64,000 bases of DNA from Limnothrix sp. FACHB-406 (GCF_014698235.1 NZ_JACJSP010000021.1:1-64000); one strand, 5' to 3'; counted from the stretch's first letter, positions 8,953 through 22,242 are shown. Numbers and translations: made by a program. The notes: generated by a model from the sequence alone, not told the origin.

Positions 8953-11034
8953 CTAGACCAAAGCCGGAGTGAAGTCTCCTGCGGTCAGTTGGTTGGGTGC
9001 GAGGTTGGCGATCTTGGCGAGTATCGTTGTGCCATTGCTGAGGTTCAAAAAGCCATTGCTCACGGTCAGGCTGAGGGATTCAAAACTGAGTCCGGTAGGC
9101 AAAACGAGCCGATCGATTCCATCTTCAAAATCAAGAATCGTCTCAGTGCCTTCCCCAATCACAAAGCGATCGCTCCCCGCGCCGCCGATTAGGGTGTCTT
9201 CACCCCGATCGCCGCTGAGCAGATCATCACCATCGCTGCCAAACAACCAATCAGCTCCCCGACCGCCAAAGAGCAGATCGTTACCAGTTCCGCCGCAGAG
9301 GGTATCCGCCTGTTGGTTGCCAAAGAGCGTGTCGTTCCCGTCACCGCCCGCCAGCCAATCGGTTTCTGCGCCACCCCATAGCCAGTCAGAGTCACCTAGC
9401 CCCAAGAGTTGGTTGCTTTCGGCATTGCCCCACAGGATATCTGCGCGATCGGAACCGGTTTGGGTGCGATCGGGCATCAGCAAGGGCGGTTGACACCCAT
9501 AACCGCTGTCCCCGATCGGGAAAGAACTGAGGCTGGGGGGAACCTGTCCAGCAACTGGGAAATCATAGATTGCTGGTTCGCCGTTGGTGCGCAGAACAAC
9601 GCGCCCGTCATAGGTTCCTGATTGCTCCGTGAGCGCCAAAGTTACTGGGAGGGTGGTGCTGGGCAGAACAACGGGCGGCAGGGTTTCCAAAATGGAAAAG
9701 CCCTTGGGGAGTTGTAAATCCAAGAGCTTCAGGGGTTCTGAGCCAATGTTGGTGATGCTGATCACCTGTTGGGGCCGGGCTGCGCTGTCTGTGGTTGCTG
9801 AGGGTTGGGTGAGCTGTATGGGGGCGGTGGTGTCGTCGAGAATGATGGGTCCGCCCCGATCGAGAGTCACGATCAGTCGAGGCGGCAGGGGCGGCGGTGG
9901 GGCGATCGGGCTGCTGGGGGGAAGTTCTGGGCTGGGGGCGATCGGGGCCGGAGCCACAAAAACTGGAGCAACAGGAGCCGGAGCTAAACCACTGCCCGGA
10001 CTCAGGGGACTGGGGGAGCTGATGGCCCCGTCGTTATCTTCGATCTCGATCGTTTGTACCAGGCTGCCGCCGAGGGTCAAGCCACTGGTCGTTGCTTTCA
10101 GGGTAATGGTGGCGGTTTCGGTTCCTTCCACCATCGTGTCATCCATCACCGTGAAGGTGACAGAGCCGGTTGTGTTGCCGTTGGTGATGTTGATTTGGGG
10201 TTGGCTGAGCTGATAGTCTTCCGGGGTGATGTTCGTTCCGCTGACTTGGAATTCAACGGTTTGGTCACTGACAACGGCCTGGGAAGCGGTGGCCGTAACG
10301 GTGATGACGGTTCGATCGGTTTCGGTTCCTGTGTTGCGGCTGACCGAGAGATTGACGGTGGGGTTGGGTGTGCCGGTGAGGGAGAAGTCATCGATCGCCA
10401 AACCATGATCATCCCCCGTATCATTTCGCTCCACCCAACGAAGCCAGAGGGTGTCATTGTGGGCCCAACTCAAGCCGGACAGTGCGCCTCCAACGCCCGC
10501 AACCCGCCCTGCAACATTCCCGTCAACCATGCCAGCCGTTTCAGTGGCAACGGGCGAAGTCCAATTGAATCCACTGCCCGGCGCTGTCCAGGTTGGAACG
10601 GTTGTGAAACTGTTACCAAAGCCATATTCCAACACCATGGTTTGCGCAGTGGCGTTTCCCCCATTTCGCCACTGTTCACCCGCAAAGGAAATTGTGAGAT
10701 GATTAATCGTCGTGCCAGTGGTGTTTTTGGCCGCAAACGCGATCCATCCGGCAATGTTTCCGCTGGCAGGACTCCCGAAATATGTACCGCCTGAGCCAAT
10801 GCCGCCTAAGGCTCGATCGCTCTCTCCAGTGATGCCAAAGCTATAGAAGTTGCCTGTGTTGTCGTTGCCTCGGCTCGATCGATAGATTGTTAAAGCCTGG
10901 CCAGGAGAGGGCTGGCGCAACAAATACCAGCCGGGCAGCGTAGTGTTATTAGTCCAAGCTAGATCACTGTTAGAACCACTCGAATTGAGAGTGTTGAAGT
11001 TCTGACTATAGGAACCGCTAAATGAAATAGCCAT
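8953..11034 (-). CDS. Secreted Calx-beta / RTX calcium-binding protein
   Basis: Large (693 residues) extracellular-type protein. The N-terminal 220 residues form a beta-rich unit opening SFSGSYSQNFNTLNSSG and ending DDHGLAIDDFSLTGTP. Next comes a Calx-beta domain (about 225-335, with VEFQVSGTNITPEDYQ and VEGTETATITL), then a Pro/Ala-rich linker (about 340-390) and a beta domain (about 395-500, LLDLQLPKGFSI). Then hemolysin-type nonapeptide repeats bind calcium (about 510-635, e.g. GGDGNDTLFGNQQADTLCGG and GGAGSDRFVIGEG). There is no N-terminal signal peptide. C-terminal RTX repeats are typical of type I (ABC-TolC) export, but no transporter gene is in the window. It is probably a surface-layer or adhesion-type protein; no enzymatic domain was recognised. 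It converges with the GT61 gene; its promoter lies in the 400-base spacer to its right. Confidence 0.88.
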   Translation of the reverse strand: MAISFSGSYSQNFNTLNSSGSNSDLAWTNNTTLPGWYLLRQPSPGQALTIYRSSRGNDNTGNFYSFGITGESDRALGGIGSGGTYFGSPASGNIAGWIAFAAKNTTGTTINHLTISFAGEQWRNGGNATAQTMVLEYGFGNSFTTVPTWTAPGSGFNWTSPVATETAGMVDGNVAGRVAGVGGALSGLSWAHNDTLWLRWVERNDTGDDHGLAIDDFSLTGTPNPTVNLSVSRNTGTETDRTVITVTATASQAVVSDQTVEFQVSGTNITPEDYQLSQPQINITNGNTTGSVTFTVMDDTMVEGTETATITLKATTSGLTLGGSLVQTIEIEDNDGAISSPSPLSPGSGLAPAPVAPVFVAPAPIAPSPELPPSSPIAPPPPLPPRLIVTLDRGGPIILDDTTAPIQLTQPSATTDSAARPQQVISITNIGSEPLKLLDLQLPKGFSILETLPPVVLPSTTLPVTLALTEQSGTYDGRVVLRTNGEPAIYDFPVAGQVPPSLSSFPIGDSGYGCQPPLLMPDRTQTGSDRADILWGNAESNQLLGLGDSDWLWGGAETDWLAGGDGNDTLFGNQQADTLCGGTGNDLLFGGRGADWLFGSDGDDLLSGDRGEDTLIGGAGSDRFVIGEGTETILDFEDGIDRLVLPTGLSFESLSLTVSNGFLNLSNGTTILAKIANLAPNQLTAGDFTPALV

Positions 11035-11434
11035 TGATGCACCCTGGCTTCAAGTCTTTTTAATGACGGGTTGTTTAAGTTATGAAGTCGGTAGTAATTT
11101 TATCTTGAATAGGATGGTAATCAGTATCACAAAGAACGGACTCTAGGCGAGCTACGCTTATCAGTCCTATGAACAGTCATCACCATAGCGATCATCAACA
11201 GCGCCAAAAACGCAAAAACAAGGAGCGAAGGCCCCTTGTTCTCAGCAGTCTTGAAAAACTGGCTTAAAAGGTATGTTTAATTGGTCTGAGCCGATCGGCA
11301 ACCATCCAACCAGGCTTGAAATTGAGAAGCCTACACCCGATCGCCCAGCCTCAGCGAGCGATCGAATGTAGGAGCATTCACAACCTCAAATTCAACAGAA
11401 TCACCTGTCAGAAAAGACCCACAGAATCCGCGCT
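11035..11434. other. Spacer between RTX gene and apcE
   Basis: About 400 bases, no gene seen. Both flanking genes run leftward, so it holds the apcE 3' untranslated region and terminator (11202-11240) followed by the RTX gene promoter. The part next to the RTX start (11040-11130) is AT-rich. No specific promoter boxes were assigned. Confidence 0.6.
11202..11240 (-). terminator. Probable apcE terminator
   Basis: On the leftward strand AACAAGG (11240-11234) pairs with CCTTGTT (11223-11217) around a ten-base loop, and the transcript then reads TTTGCGTTTTT. The stem plus T-rich tail about 200 bases after the apcE stop fits an intrinsic terminator for this highly expressed gene. Confidence 0.65.
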
Positions 11435-14525
<3,091 letters not shown>

Positions 14526-15770
14526 ATGGAAGCACAGCGCACCGCCCAAACCCTCGCCGCCGTCCAAAAGCTCTACGATACCTATCCGTTTCCGCCAGAA
14601 CCCCTGTTGGATGAACCCCCGCCGGGCTATAACTGGCGCTGGAATTGGCAAGCGGCGCATCAGTTTTGCACGGGCAGAAAGGCGGAACGCACTGATATTC
14701 GAATTTTGGATGCGGGTTGCGGCACGGGTGTGGGCACTGAATATTTAATGCACTTGAACCCGGAAGCCAAGATCACGGCGATCGACCTGAGTTCAGAGGC
14801 GTTGGGCGTGGCTCGGGAACGGTGTCGGCGGACGGGCGATCGGGTTCGCGGAGGCGATCGCGTAGAATTCCGTCACCTCAGCCTTTACGATGCCCAGGAA
14901 ATTTCCGGCAAATTTGATTGGATCAACTGCGTTGGCGTGTTGCACCACCTGCCTGATCCGGTGCGAGGCATTCAATCTCTGGCCGCCAAGCTAGCTCCCG
15001 GTGGCCTCATGCACATTTTTGTTTATGGGGAACTGGGTCGTTGGGAAATCCAGTTGATGCAGCGAGCGATCCGCCTGCTCCGTGAAAGCCCCACGGGCCC
15101 GGCAGATTCCAATCCCTATCGTGATGGTGTTCAGATTGGACGATCGCTATTTGCGGCCTTGCCCGAAACCAATCGGTTGGTGCGGCGGGAACAGGAGCGC
15201 TGGTCGATGGAAAACCAGCGGGATGAGTGTTTTGCAGATATGTATGTCCATCCCCAGGAAGTGGACTACAACATCGACACCCTCTTTGAATTAATTGAGG
15301 CCTCGGGTCTGGAGTTCCTGGGCTTTTCCAACCCTGATTACTGGCAGCTCGATCGCCTCTTGGGCAGCAATCCGGAGCTGATGGCGCGAGCCGAGGGCTT
15401 GAGCGATCGACAGCGCTATCGCCTGGTGGAATCGCTGGATCCCGAAGGAGCTACCCACTACGAGTTTTGGTTAGGTTGCCCGCCGGTCAATCGCCTCACT
15501 TGGGAAGACTCCAGCGCCCTGGCCGCGGCCCTGCCGAGCCTGAATCCCTGTATGGATGGCTGGCCCAGCCGTTGTCTATTTAATCAGGACTATCGGATTG
15601 TCAGCTTGGACGATGCTACGTTCCAGTTTCTCAGTGCCGTGGCCGCCAACGAAACCGCTGACCAACCCCAGTCGATCGCCCAACTCCTGAGCCAGCAGCC
15701 GGGCTTCACCCTCGAAAACGTGCGATCGTTGCTTGATCAGCGCCTGTTGTTGCTGACTCCCCAACGCTAA
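14526..15770 (+). CDS. Class I SAM-dependent methyltransferase
   Basis: A 414-residue methyltransferase of unknown substrate. It opens MEAQRTAQTLAAVQKLYDTY with PFPPEPL just after. The SAM-binding motif I is ILDAGCGTGVGTEYL, followed by AKITAIDLSSEAL (motif II acid) and DWINCVGVLHHLPDP (motif IV/post-IV). The last 150 residues form an extra region (YEFWLGCPP, then LNPCMDGWPSRCLFNQDY) not found in minimal methyltransferases; its role is unclear. The ATG at 14526 precedes the conserved core; a longer start at 14448 would add 26 unconserved residues. It lies just upstream of the atp operon on the same strand (gap 163 bases) and diverges from apcE. Nothing in the sequence shows whether it acts on a protein, lipid or small molecule. 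Confidence 0.85.
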   Translation: MEAQRTAQTLAAVQKLYDTYPFPPEPLLDEPPPGYNWRWNWQAAHQFCTGRKAERTDIRILDAGCGTGVGTEYLMHLNPEAKITAIDLSSEALGVARERCRRTGDRVRGGDRVEFRHLSLYDAQEISGKFDWINCVGVLHHLPDPVRGIQSLAAKLAPGGLMHIFVYGELGRWEIQLMQRAIRLLRESPTGPADSNPYRDGVQIGRSLFAALPETNRLVRREQERWSMENQRDECFADMYVHPQEVDYNIDTLFELIEASGLEFLGFSNPDYWQLDRLLGSNPELMARAEGLSDRQRYRLVESLDPEGATHYEFWLGCPPVNRLTWEDSSALAAALPSLNPCMDGWPSRCLFNQDYRIVSLDDATFQFLSAVAANETADQPQSIAQLLSQQPGFTLENVRSLLDQRLLLLTPQR

Positions 15771-15933
15771 TTCAATCCCTAGCCAACCACCCGCTAAATC
15801 CGGGCGCAGTCAAAATAGCTCCCCCCAGCAACCTCGCCCATTTCCTGTGAAAAACGCGCAACACCTGCGTGGTACAATCGCACCTGGCTTAGGGCCGCCG
15901 GGCCAGCATTCAACAGCCAGGAGTTTGCAACCG

Positions 15934-16371
15934 ATGGACTCTCCAACGGTCGAACCAGTCACCGCCATGCCGGAAGTTTCTCCCGAAGCGATCGAGGGCA
16001 CTTCCGAAAACGGCGCAGCCATGGAGGAATACTACAAACTCCAACGGGAGCTATTAATCGGCTCCTTGGTTGTATCCCTGGTGATTTTTCTGTCTGTTTG
16101 GGCCACCTACAGTCTCAACACTGCCCTGAGCTATTTGCTGGGAGCGCTGGTGGGCATTGTATACCTGCGAATGCTGGCCAAAGATGTCGCTACCCTGGGT
16201 AATGGCAAACAGCAATTGAGTAAAACTCGGCTAGCACTTTTTGTAGCCATTTTTCTCATTGGTGCTCGAGTTCAGCAACTTGAACTGTTGCCAATCATCC
16301 TTGGTTTTCTGACCTATAAGGCTGCTCTAATTTTCCACACGTTGCGCGCGATCGCAAAGCCCAACCCTTAG
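15934..16371 (+). CDS. atpI: ATP synthase subunit I (assembly factor)
   Basis: First gene of the atp operon. The I protein is a small membrane protein that helps assemble the c-ring of F-type ATP synthase and is not part of the finished enzyme. The 145-residue product has an acidic hydrophilic N-terminus, then EEYYKLQRELLIGSLVVSL and four hydrophobic segments (about 35-53, 60-80, 98-112, 115-130), typical of the family. The ATG at 15934 is chosen because CAGGAG lies about ten bases upstream. An ATG at 16021 would also keep the conserved part, and an upstream one at 15847 lacks a ribosome site. In cyanobacteria this gene is often called atp1. The next gene starts 26 bases later. Confidence 0.9.
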   Translation: MDSPTVEPVTAMPEVSPEAIEGTSENGAAMEEYYKLQRELLIGSLVVSLVIFLSVWATYSLNTALSYLLGALVGIVYLRMLAKDVATLGNGKQQLSKTRLALFVAIFLIGARVQQLELLPIILGFLTYKAALIFHTLRAIAKPNP

Positions 16372-16397
16372 GCTAATTGCGAGAGCAATCTCGTCAA

Positions 16398-17171
16398 ATG
16401 CCTATGCAAAACAGCGTTGCTATGTTCGATCTTTTTTCAAACATTCCGTTCTCTCCGCTAGCAGAACTGGAAGTTGGTCAACACTTCTATTGGCACATTG
16501 GCAACTTCAAGGTACATGGGCAAGTTTTCCTTGCCTCTTGGATTGTCCTAGGGCTACTGATCGTTACTTGCATCTTGGCAACTCGTAACATTCAGCGAGT
16601 ACCGTCGGGATTGCAAAACTTCATGGAATATGCCTTGGAGTTTATCCGCGACCTTACCAAAACCCAAGTGGGCGAAAAAGAATATCGAGCATGGGTTCCC
16701 TTTGTTGGCACCTTGTTCCTATTCATTTTTGTGTCGAATTGGGGTGGTGCACTCATTCCTTGGAAACTCGTTGAGTTACCGTCTGGTGAATTGGCTGCTC
16801 CTACCAACGACATCAACACAACGGTTGCCCTGGCACTGACCACATCGGTCGCCTATTTCTATGCAGGATTGAGCCGAAAAGGGTTGGGTTACTTCGCCGA
16901 TTACGCGCAGCCGACCCCGATCATGGTTCCCTTCAAAATCATTGAAGACTTTACCAAGCCGCTGTCGTTAAGCTTCCGTTTGTTTGGTAATATCCTAGCG
17001 GATGAACTTGTGGTGGCTGTACTGGTCTTCCTGGTTCCCTTGTTCGTGCCCATTCCGCTGATGGTTTTGGGGCTGTTCACGAGTGCAATTCAAGCCCTGA
17101 TTTTTGCAACTCTGGCGGCATCCTACATTGGTGAAGCAATGGAAGATCACCACGGCGAGCATCACGACTAA
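16398..17171 (+). CDS. atpB: ATP synthase F0 subunit a
   Basis: Membrane stator of the proton channel in F0. The 257-residue product has five or six hydrophobic helices. The penultimate region reads [17 protein letters not shown], carrying the essential arginine next to the c-ring, and [22 protein letters not shown] closes the protein. [20 protein letters not shown] near the start is typical of cyanobacterial and chloroplast subunit a. The ATG at 16398 was chosen; ATGs at 16404 and 16422 and a TTG at 16377 are also in frame, so the first eight residues are uncertain. In chloroplast-style nomenclature the gene is atpI. It is followed by a hairpin and then the c-subunit gene. Confidence 0.96.
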   Translation: MPMQNSVAMFDLFSNIPFSPLAELEVGQHFYWHIGNFKVHGQVFLASWIVLGLLIVTCILATRNIQRVPSGLQNFMEYALEFIRDLTKTQVGEKEYRAWVPFVGTLFLFIFVSNWGGALIPWKLVELPSGELAAPTNDINTTVALALTTSVAYFYAGLSRKGLGYFADYAQPTPIMVPFKIIEDFTKPLSLSFRLFGNILADELVVAVLVFLVPLFVPIPLMVLGLFTSAIQALIFATLAASYIGEAMEDHHGEHHD

Positions 17172-17193
17172 CGACCCCATTTTTAGGGGTTGT
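17171..17193 (+). terminator. Intercistronic hairpin between atpB and atpE
   Basis: ACGACCCC (17171-17178) pairs with GGGGTTGT (17186-17193), with one G-U pair and a seven-base AT loop. It sits at the atpB stop. It lacks a T-run, so it is more likely an mRNA-stabilising or processing element that sets a high c-subunit level than a full terminator. Confidence 0.5.
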
Positions 17194-17208
17194 GAAACGG
17201 AGTCGTGA

Positions 17209-17529
<321 letters not shown>

Positions 17530-17656
17530 ATTTGGTTTTCGGCTTTTGCGAACGAGTTTTACCTGAGGCGGCGAAAGGTGCTTGCTTGATGCGAAAGCCT
17601 TTTGCTGCCCCAACTCGCGAAAAGGGGCTGTCAACCATCTGCTGGGAGTAAGCGAA

Positions 17657-18136
17657 ATGCTATACGCACTCGTACCAACGCTGTTGGCAGCGGAGGCAGA
17701 AGGGGGTCTGTTTGACCTTGATGCCACCCTGCCCCTGATGGCAGCGCAGTTTCTAATTTTGGCTTTGATTTTGAATGCGGTTTTGTACAAGCCCCTGGGA
17801 CAAGCCATTGACCAACGGGCAGACTACATCCGTGGCAAGCAACTGGATGCACAAGAGCGCCTGGAGAAGGTGAAGTCGTTGACGGCGGAATATGAAAAGG
17901 CTTTGGCGGAGGCCCGCCGTAAGTCTCAGTCCATCGTAGCGGATGCCCAAGCGGAGGCGCAAAAACTGGCGGCTCAGACGGTGGCAGACGCGCAACGACA
18001 GGCCCAATCGGAGCGGGAAGCGGCTCAACAGGAGATTGACAGTCAACGGCAGACGGCTTTGGCTGCCCTGGACGGTCAAGTGGCGGTGCTGAGCCGTCAG
18101 ATTGTGCGGAAGTTGTTGGGTTTTGAGTTGGGATGA
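17657..18136 (+). CDS. atpF2: ATP synthase F0 subunit b' (b-prime)
   Basis: One of the two different stator-stalk subunits of photosynthetic F-ATPases; it pairs with subunit b to hold F1 still. The 159-residue product has one N-terminal membrane helix (about 25-47, [21 protein letters not shown]), followed by a long Ala/Glu/Gln/Lys-rich coiled coil to the end ([20 protein letters not shown] onwards). The duplicated b/b' arrangement is typical of cyanobacteria and chloroplasts. The start is the ATG at 17657 ([10 protein letters not shown]), with GGGAG about ten bases upstream. In some cyanobacterial annotations this gene is called atpG. Subunit b begins seven bases after its stop. Confidence 0.95.
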   Translation: MLYALVPTLLAAEAEGGLFDLDATLPLMAAQFLILALILNAVLYKPLGQAIDQRADYIRGKQLDAQERLEKVKSLTAEYEKALAEARRKSQSIVADAQAEAQKLAAQTVADAQRQAQSEREAAQQEIDSQRQTALAALDGQVAVLSRQIVRKLLGFELG

Positions 18137-18143
18137 GGTTGTG

Positions 18144-18686
18144 ATGACGAACATGTTTTTGGGTTCGATCGCCCCTCATCTGTTGGCCCATGGATCGTTC
18201 GGGATTAACACCGACATCCTGGAAACCAATGTGATCAACCTGGCGATCGTGTTGGGGGTTCTGGTCTACTTTGGTCGTGGCTTCTTGGGTAACCTGCTGG
18301 GAACCCGGAGAGCGGCGATCGAAGAGGCAATCACCGAAGCAGAAAAGGCGCAAGCGGAAGCTGTGAAGGCCTTGGAAGAGCAACAGCGCAAACTGGCTCA
18401 AGCCCAGGCGGAAGCAGAGCGAATCACTGCTGAAGCAAAGGTTGCAGCTGAGCGGACGAAGGAAGCCATTTTGGCGAAGTCCACCCAGGATGTGCAACGG
18501 ATGCGCGAGGCCGCTTCCAGTGACTTGGCGGCTGAGCAAGAGCGTGTGATTACGCAATTGCGGCAGCGGGCTGTGGCCGCAGCGCTGGAGCAGGTCAACG
18601 ACCAACTGCGCTCGCGCTTGAATTCGGATCAACAGCGGGATTTGGTTGATCGGAGCTTGGCCCTGATTCAAGGGGGAGGGAACTAA
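18144..18686 (+). CDS. atpF: ATP synthase F0 subunit b
   Basis: Second stator-stalk subunit, partner of b' in the peripheral stalk. The 180-residue product has an N-terminal hydrophobic helix (about 28-48, NVINLAIVLGVLVYFGRGFL), then GNLLGTRRAAIEEAITEAE and a long charged coiled coil with many Ala, Glu and Gln, ending DRSLALIQGGGN. Start is the ATG at 18144; a GTG immediately before it (18141) is possible. Only seven bases separate it from b' and two bases from the delta gene, so the three are translated from one message. Confidence 0.96.
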   Translation: MTNMFLGSIAPHLLAHGSFGINTDILETNVINLAIVLGVLVYFGRGFLGNLLGTRRAAIEEAITEAEKAQAEAVKALEEQQRKLAQAQAEAERITAEAKVAAERTKEAILAKSTQDVQRMREAASSDLAAEQERVITQLRQRAVAAALEQVNDQLRSRLNSDQQRDLVDRSLALIQGGGN

Positions 18687-18688
18687 CG

Positions 18689-19243
18689 ATGCAAAGCAGT
18701 TCAACGATCGCCAGCATCGCCGAGCCTTACGCGCAAGCTTTGATGACCTTGGCTCAAAAGGAAAGCTTGGTGGAGCGTTTTGGCGAGGATGTGACCTACC
18801 TACGAGGTTTGCTAGCAGCCTCGGATGAGCTGGGCGCTCTCTTGGCTAACCCGTTTGTCAAGGCGGACGATAAGAAGTCTGTACTCGATCGCCTGGCGGG
18901 TGAAACTCTGCACCCGTTGACGGCGAACTTTTTGAAACTCTTGGTCGATCGCAAGCGGATTGCGCTGCTGGATTCGATCGCCCAGAAATATCAAGACCTG
19001 CTGCGCCAGTTTACGAATACGGCCTTGGCGGAAGTGACTTCTGCGGTGGAACTGACGGAAGAGCAACGCCAAAGCGCCATTGAGCGGGTGAAACAGCTCA
19101 CCGGGGCCGCCAGCGTGGAACTGGTGACGAAGGTCGATACCGATTTGATCGGCGGCGTGATTATCAAAGTCGGCTCGCAAGTGGTCGATGCCAGCCTGCG
19201 TGGTCAATTGCGACGCATGGCGCTGACTTTGGGCGCGATCTAG
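18689..19243 (+). CDS. atpH: ATP synthase F1 subunit delta
   Basis: Links the top of the F1 head to the b/b' stalk. The 184-residue product opens with IASIAEPYAQALMTLAQKES, typical of the N-terminal helical domain that binds alpha. It continues with NPFVKADDKKSVLDRL and NFLKLLVDRKRIALL, and ends with DTDLIGGVIIKVGSQVVDAS, the conserved C-terminal beta region of the delta/OSCP family. It begins two bases after atpF. In cyanobacterial naming it is also called atpD. The alpha gene follows after 88 bases with its own good ribosome site. Confidence 0.97.
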   Translation: MQSSSTIASIAEPYAQALMTLAQKESLVERFGEDVTYLRGLLAASDELGALLANPFVKADDKKSVLDRLAGETLHPLTANFLKLLVDRKRIALLDSIAQKYQDLLRQFTNTALAEVTSAVELTEEQRQSAIERVKQLTGAASVELVTKVDTDLIGGVIIKVGSQVVDASLRGQLRRMALTLGAI

Positions 19244-19331
19244 CTCTGTTTGTGAGCAAATCCCGAGGGCCGCAACCAAGATAAGCACCCCAAACGCTGG
19301 AAACAACGTTGAAAACTAGGAGTCGCAGACC

Positions 19332-20849
19332 GTGATTGCAATCAGACCGGACGAAATCAGCAGCATTATTCAGCAGCAGATTGAGCAGTACGACAAGGAT
19401 GTCAAGGTGGCCGACGTGGGCACCGTGCTGCAAGTGGGTGACGGGATCGCTCGTATCTATGGCCTGCAAAATGCCATGGCTGGTGAGCTGCTGGAGTTCG
19501 AGGACGGTACTGTGGGTATCGCACTGAACCTCGAAGAGAACGATGTGGGTGCTGTATTGATGGGTGACGGCCTCAACATCCAAGAAGGCAGTACCGTTCG
19601 TGCCACCGGTAAGATCGCGGCGATTCCGGTGGGTGATGCGGTTGTGGGCCGGGTTGTGGATGCGCTGGCTCGCCCGATCGATGGCAAGGGTGACATTGCC
19701 TCCTCGGAAACCCGTCTGATCGAATCGATGGCCCCTGGGATTATCGCCCGGAAGTCCGTGTGCGAACCGATGCAAACGGGGATTACGGCAATTGACTCGA
19801 TGATTCCGGTCGGGCGTGGCCAACGGGAGCTGATCATCGGTGACCGCCAAACGGGTAAGACCTCGATCGCGATCGACACGATCATCAACCAAAAGTCCGA
19901 AGATGTGATCTGCATCTACGTGGCGATCGGGCAAAAGGCCTCCTCCGTGGCCCAGGTGATCGACGTGCTGAAGGAATCGGGCGCGCTGGACTACACCATC
20001 GTGGTGGCCGCCAACGCCAACGACCCCGCCACCTTGCAATACCTGGCTCCCTACACCGGCGCTGCCATTGCCGAGTACTTCATGTACAAGGGCAAGGCCA
20101 CCCTGGTGGTTTACGATGACTTGTCCAAGCAAGCCCAGGCCTATCGCCAAATGTCCTTGCTGCTGCGTCGTCCGCCCGGTCGGGAAGCTTACCCCGGCGA
20201 CGTGTTCTATCTCCACAGCCGCTTGCTGGAGCGCGCCGCCAAACTGAGCGATGAGTTGGGTGGTGGGAGCATGACGGCTCTGCCGATCATCGAAACCCAA
20301 GCCGGTGACGTGTCGGCCTACATCCCGACCAACGTGATTTCGATTACCGACGGTCAGATCTTCTTGTCCGCTGACCTGTTCAACTCGGGTCTGCGCCCGG
20401 CCGTGAACGCTGGTATCTCCGTATCCCGCGTGGGTTCGGCTGCCCAAACCAAGGCCATGAAGAAGGTAGCCGGTAAGGTGAAGCTGGAACTGGCTCAATA
20501 CGACGACTTGGCTGCTTTTGCACAGTTCGCCTCCGATCTGGATAAGGCGACCCAAGATCAGTTGGCCCGTGGTCAGCGTCTGCGGGAACTGCTGAAGCAG
20601 CCCCAATACGCGCCTCTCGGTGTGGATGAGCAAGTGGCGGTCATTTACGCCGGGATTAACGGCCATTTGGATGAAATTCCGGTCAACCTGATCACCAAGT
20701 TTGTGGCGGGTCTGCGGGATTACCTGAAGAATAACAAGGCTGGCTATGGTGAAGCCGTGCGCAGCACCAAGCAACTGACGGAAGAGGCGGAAACCCTGCT
20801 GAAGGAAGCGTTGACTGAGTACAAGCAAACCTTCTTGGTTGCTCAGTAA
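19332..20849 (+). CDS. atpA: ATP synthase F1 subunit alpha
   Basis: Non-catalytic nucleotide-binding subunit of the F1 head. The 505-residue product starts from GTG at 19332 ([20 protein letters not shown]), supported by AGGAG at 19318-19322 and by the conserved start RPDEIS of cyanobacterial alpha subunits. The P-loop GDRQTGKT spans residues 170-177. [20 protein letters not shown] and [20 protein letters not shown] follow, and PALNAGIS-type signature [13 protein letters not shown] lies near residue 360. The length is normal. Subunits beta and epsilon are absent from the window, as usual in cyanobacteria, where they form a separate operon. Confidence 0.99.
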   Translation: MIAIRPDEISSIIQQQIEQYDKDVKVADVGTVLQVGDGIARIYGLQNAMAGELLEFEDGTVGIALNLEENDVGAVLMGDGLNIQEGSTVRATGKIAAIPVGDAVVGRVVDALARPIDGKGDIASSETRLIESMAPGIIARKSVCEPMQTGITAIDSMIPVGRGQRELIIGDRQTGKTSIAIDTIINQKSEDVICIYVAIGQKASSVAQVIDVLKESGALDYTIVVAANANDPATLQYLAPYTGAAIAEYFMYKGKATLVVYDDLSKQAQAYRQMSLLLRRPPGREAYPGDVFYLHSRLLERAAKLSDELGGGSMTALPIIETQAGDVSAYIPTNVISITDGQIFLSADLFNSGLRPAVNAGISVSRVGSAAQTKAMKKVAGKVKLELAQYDDLAAFAQFASDLDKATQDQLARGQRLRELLKQPQYAPLGVDEQVAVIYAGINGHLDEIPVNLITKFVAGLRDYLKNNKAGYGEAVRSTKQLTEEAETLLKEALTEYKQTFLVAQ

Positions 20850-20938
20850 TCATCGCGAATCAAGTGATCGCCTAGGGTCTTCTACCCCGGGCGATCGCGC
20901 CCCCTAGCGACTCAGGCGACTCAAAGGACTCCACAGCT

Positions 20939-21889
20939 ATGGCAAACCTCAAGGCAATTCGCGACCGAATTCAGTCCGTTAAAAACACTAAAAAAATTAC
21001 TGAAGCCATGCGCTTGGTTGCCGCCGCAAAGGTGCGCCGGGCCCAAGAGCAGGTAAACAACACCCGCCCCTTCGCCGATCGCTTAGCCCAAGTGCTCTAC
21101 GGCTTGCAATCGCGCCTCAAATTTGAAGACGTAGATCTGCCACTCCTGCGGCAACGAAGCATTAAAACCGTAGGTATTTTGGTGGTTTCAGGCGATCGGG
21201 GCCTCTGTGGTGGCTACAACGGTAATGTGATCCGTCGGGCCGAGCAACGCAGCAAAGAGCTGCTTGCTGAAGGGGTCAACGTCAAAATGATCGTGGTGGG
21301 TCGCAAGGCAAACCAATACTTCAGCCGCCGGGGCTACGATGTCGCGGCTGTTTATGACGGTCTAGAGCAAATCCCTAGCGCGTCGGAAGCATCGCAAATT
21401 GCAGACGAGCTGCTGTCGCTGTTCCTCTCGGAAACGGTCGATCGCGTTGAACTGGTCTACACCAAATTTGTATCGCTGATTAGCTCCCGTCCCGTAGTTC
21501 AAACCCTGCTGCCGTTGGATCCGCAAGGTTTGGAAGCTTCGGATGATGAGATCTTCCGGCTGACGACCCGTGGCGGACAATTCCAAGTGGAGCGTGAGCG
21601 GGTCGATTTGCCCACCGCACCCTTGCCGCGCGACACCATCTTTGAGCAGGATCCGGTACAGATCCTGAATGCGCTCTTGCCGTTGTACCTGAACAACCAA
21701 CTGCTGCGGGCCCTGCAAGAGTCCGCCGCCAGCGAGTTGGCTGCTCGGATGACTGCCATGAGCAACGCCACCGAGAATGCCAAGACCCTGATTGGCACTT
21801 TGACCTTGACTTACAACAAGGCACGGCAGGCCGCTATTACCCAAGAAATCCTGGAAGTTTGCGGTGGTGCTGAGGCGCTGCGCTCCTAG
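20939..21889 (+). CDS. atpG: ATP synthase F1 subunit gamma
   Basis: Central rotor shaft of F1. The 316-residue product opens [20 protein letters not shown] followed by [16 protein letters not shown] and ends [20 protein letters not shown], the two helices of the rotor coiled coil. [20 protein letters not shown] lies at about 85-105. The stretch around 195-230 ([19 protein letters not shown]) is the extra loop of photosynthetic gamma subunits; I see no chloroplast-type pair of redox cysteines in it, as expected for a cyanobacterium. Start is the ATG at 20939. The gap after atpA is 89 bases and holds a GC-rich imperfect stem around 20868-20896. The gene is also called atpC in cyanobacteria. Confidence 0.98.
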   Translation: MANLKAIRDRIQSVKNTKKITEAMRLVAAAKVRRAQEQVNNTRPFADRLAQVLYGLQSRLKFEDVDLPLLRQRSIKTVGILVVSGDRGLCGGYNGNVIRRAEQRSKELLAEGVNVKMIVVGRKANQYFSRRGYDVAAVYDGLEQIPSASEASQIADELLSLFLSETVDRVELVYTKFVSLISSRPVVQTLLPLDPQGLEASDDEIFRLTTRGGQFQVERERVDLPTAPLPRDTIFEQDPVQILNALLPLYLNNQLLRALQESAASELAARMTAMSNATENAKTLIGTLTLTYNKARQAAITQEILEVCGGAEALRS

Positions 21890-21918
21890 GGATTGGCTAG
21901 GGATTTGAGAGAAGAACC

Positions 21919-22242
21919 ATGAGCACGACCTATCAGGTTGAAATTCAGCACGAAGGGCAAACCCACGTCCTGCAAGTGGCGGATGATACGCCCATTTTGA
22001 CGGCGGCGGCAGCGGCAGGGCTGACGCTTCCCAGCTCTTGCAATGCGGGGGTTTGCACGACCTGTGCTGCCCGCGTAGTGGAAGGGACGATCGAGCCAGG
22101 TGACAGCATGGGCTTGAGTCCGGATTTGCGCACAAAGGGGTTTGCGCTCCTTTGTACCGCCAAGCCCCGTTCTAACCTCAAAATCCAAACCGGTTGTGAG
22201 GATGAGGTTTACGAACTGCAATTTGGTCAATTCCAAAAATAA
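21919..22242 (+). CDS. 2Fe-2S plant-type ferredoxin
   Basis: Small (107 residues) soluble electron carrier with a [2Fe-2S] cluster. Cluster ligands are Cys41, Cys46, Cys49 (SCNAGVCTTCA) and Cys79 (GFALLCTAKP), the CX4CX2CX29C spacing of plant-type ferredoxins. It is slightly longer than photosynthetic ferredoxin I and has a less acidic surface around the cluster, so it may be a specialised ferredoxin and not the main photosystem I acceptor; this is inference. It begins 29 bases after atpG with GAGAGAAGAACC just upstream, so it is probably co-transcribed with the atp operon, and a strong terminator follows at 22309-22364. Confidence 0.93.
   Translation: MSTTYQVEIQHEGQTHVLQVADDTPILTAAAAAGLTLPSSCNAGVCTTCAARVVEGTIEPGDSMGLSPDLRTKGFALLCTAKPRSNLKIQTGCEDEVYELQFGQFQK

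Noticed and set aside
19164-20828. Long leftward open frame (554 codons) across atpA
   Set aside because: Antisense shadow of the highly conserved atpA; translates to low-complexity His/Gln/Gly-rich sequence.
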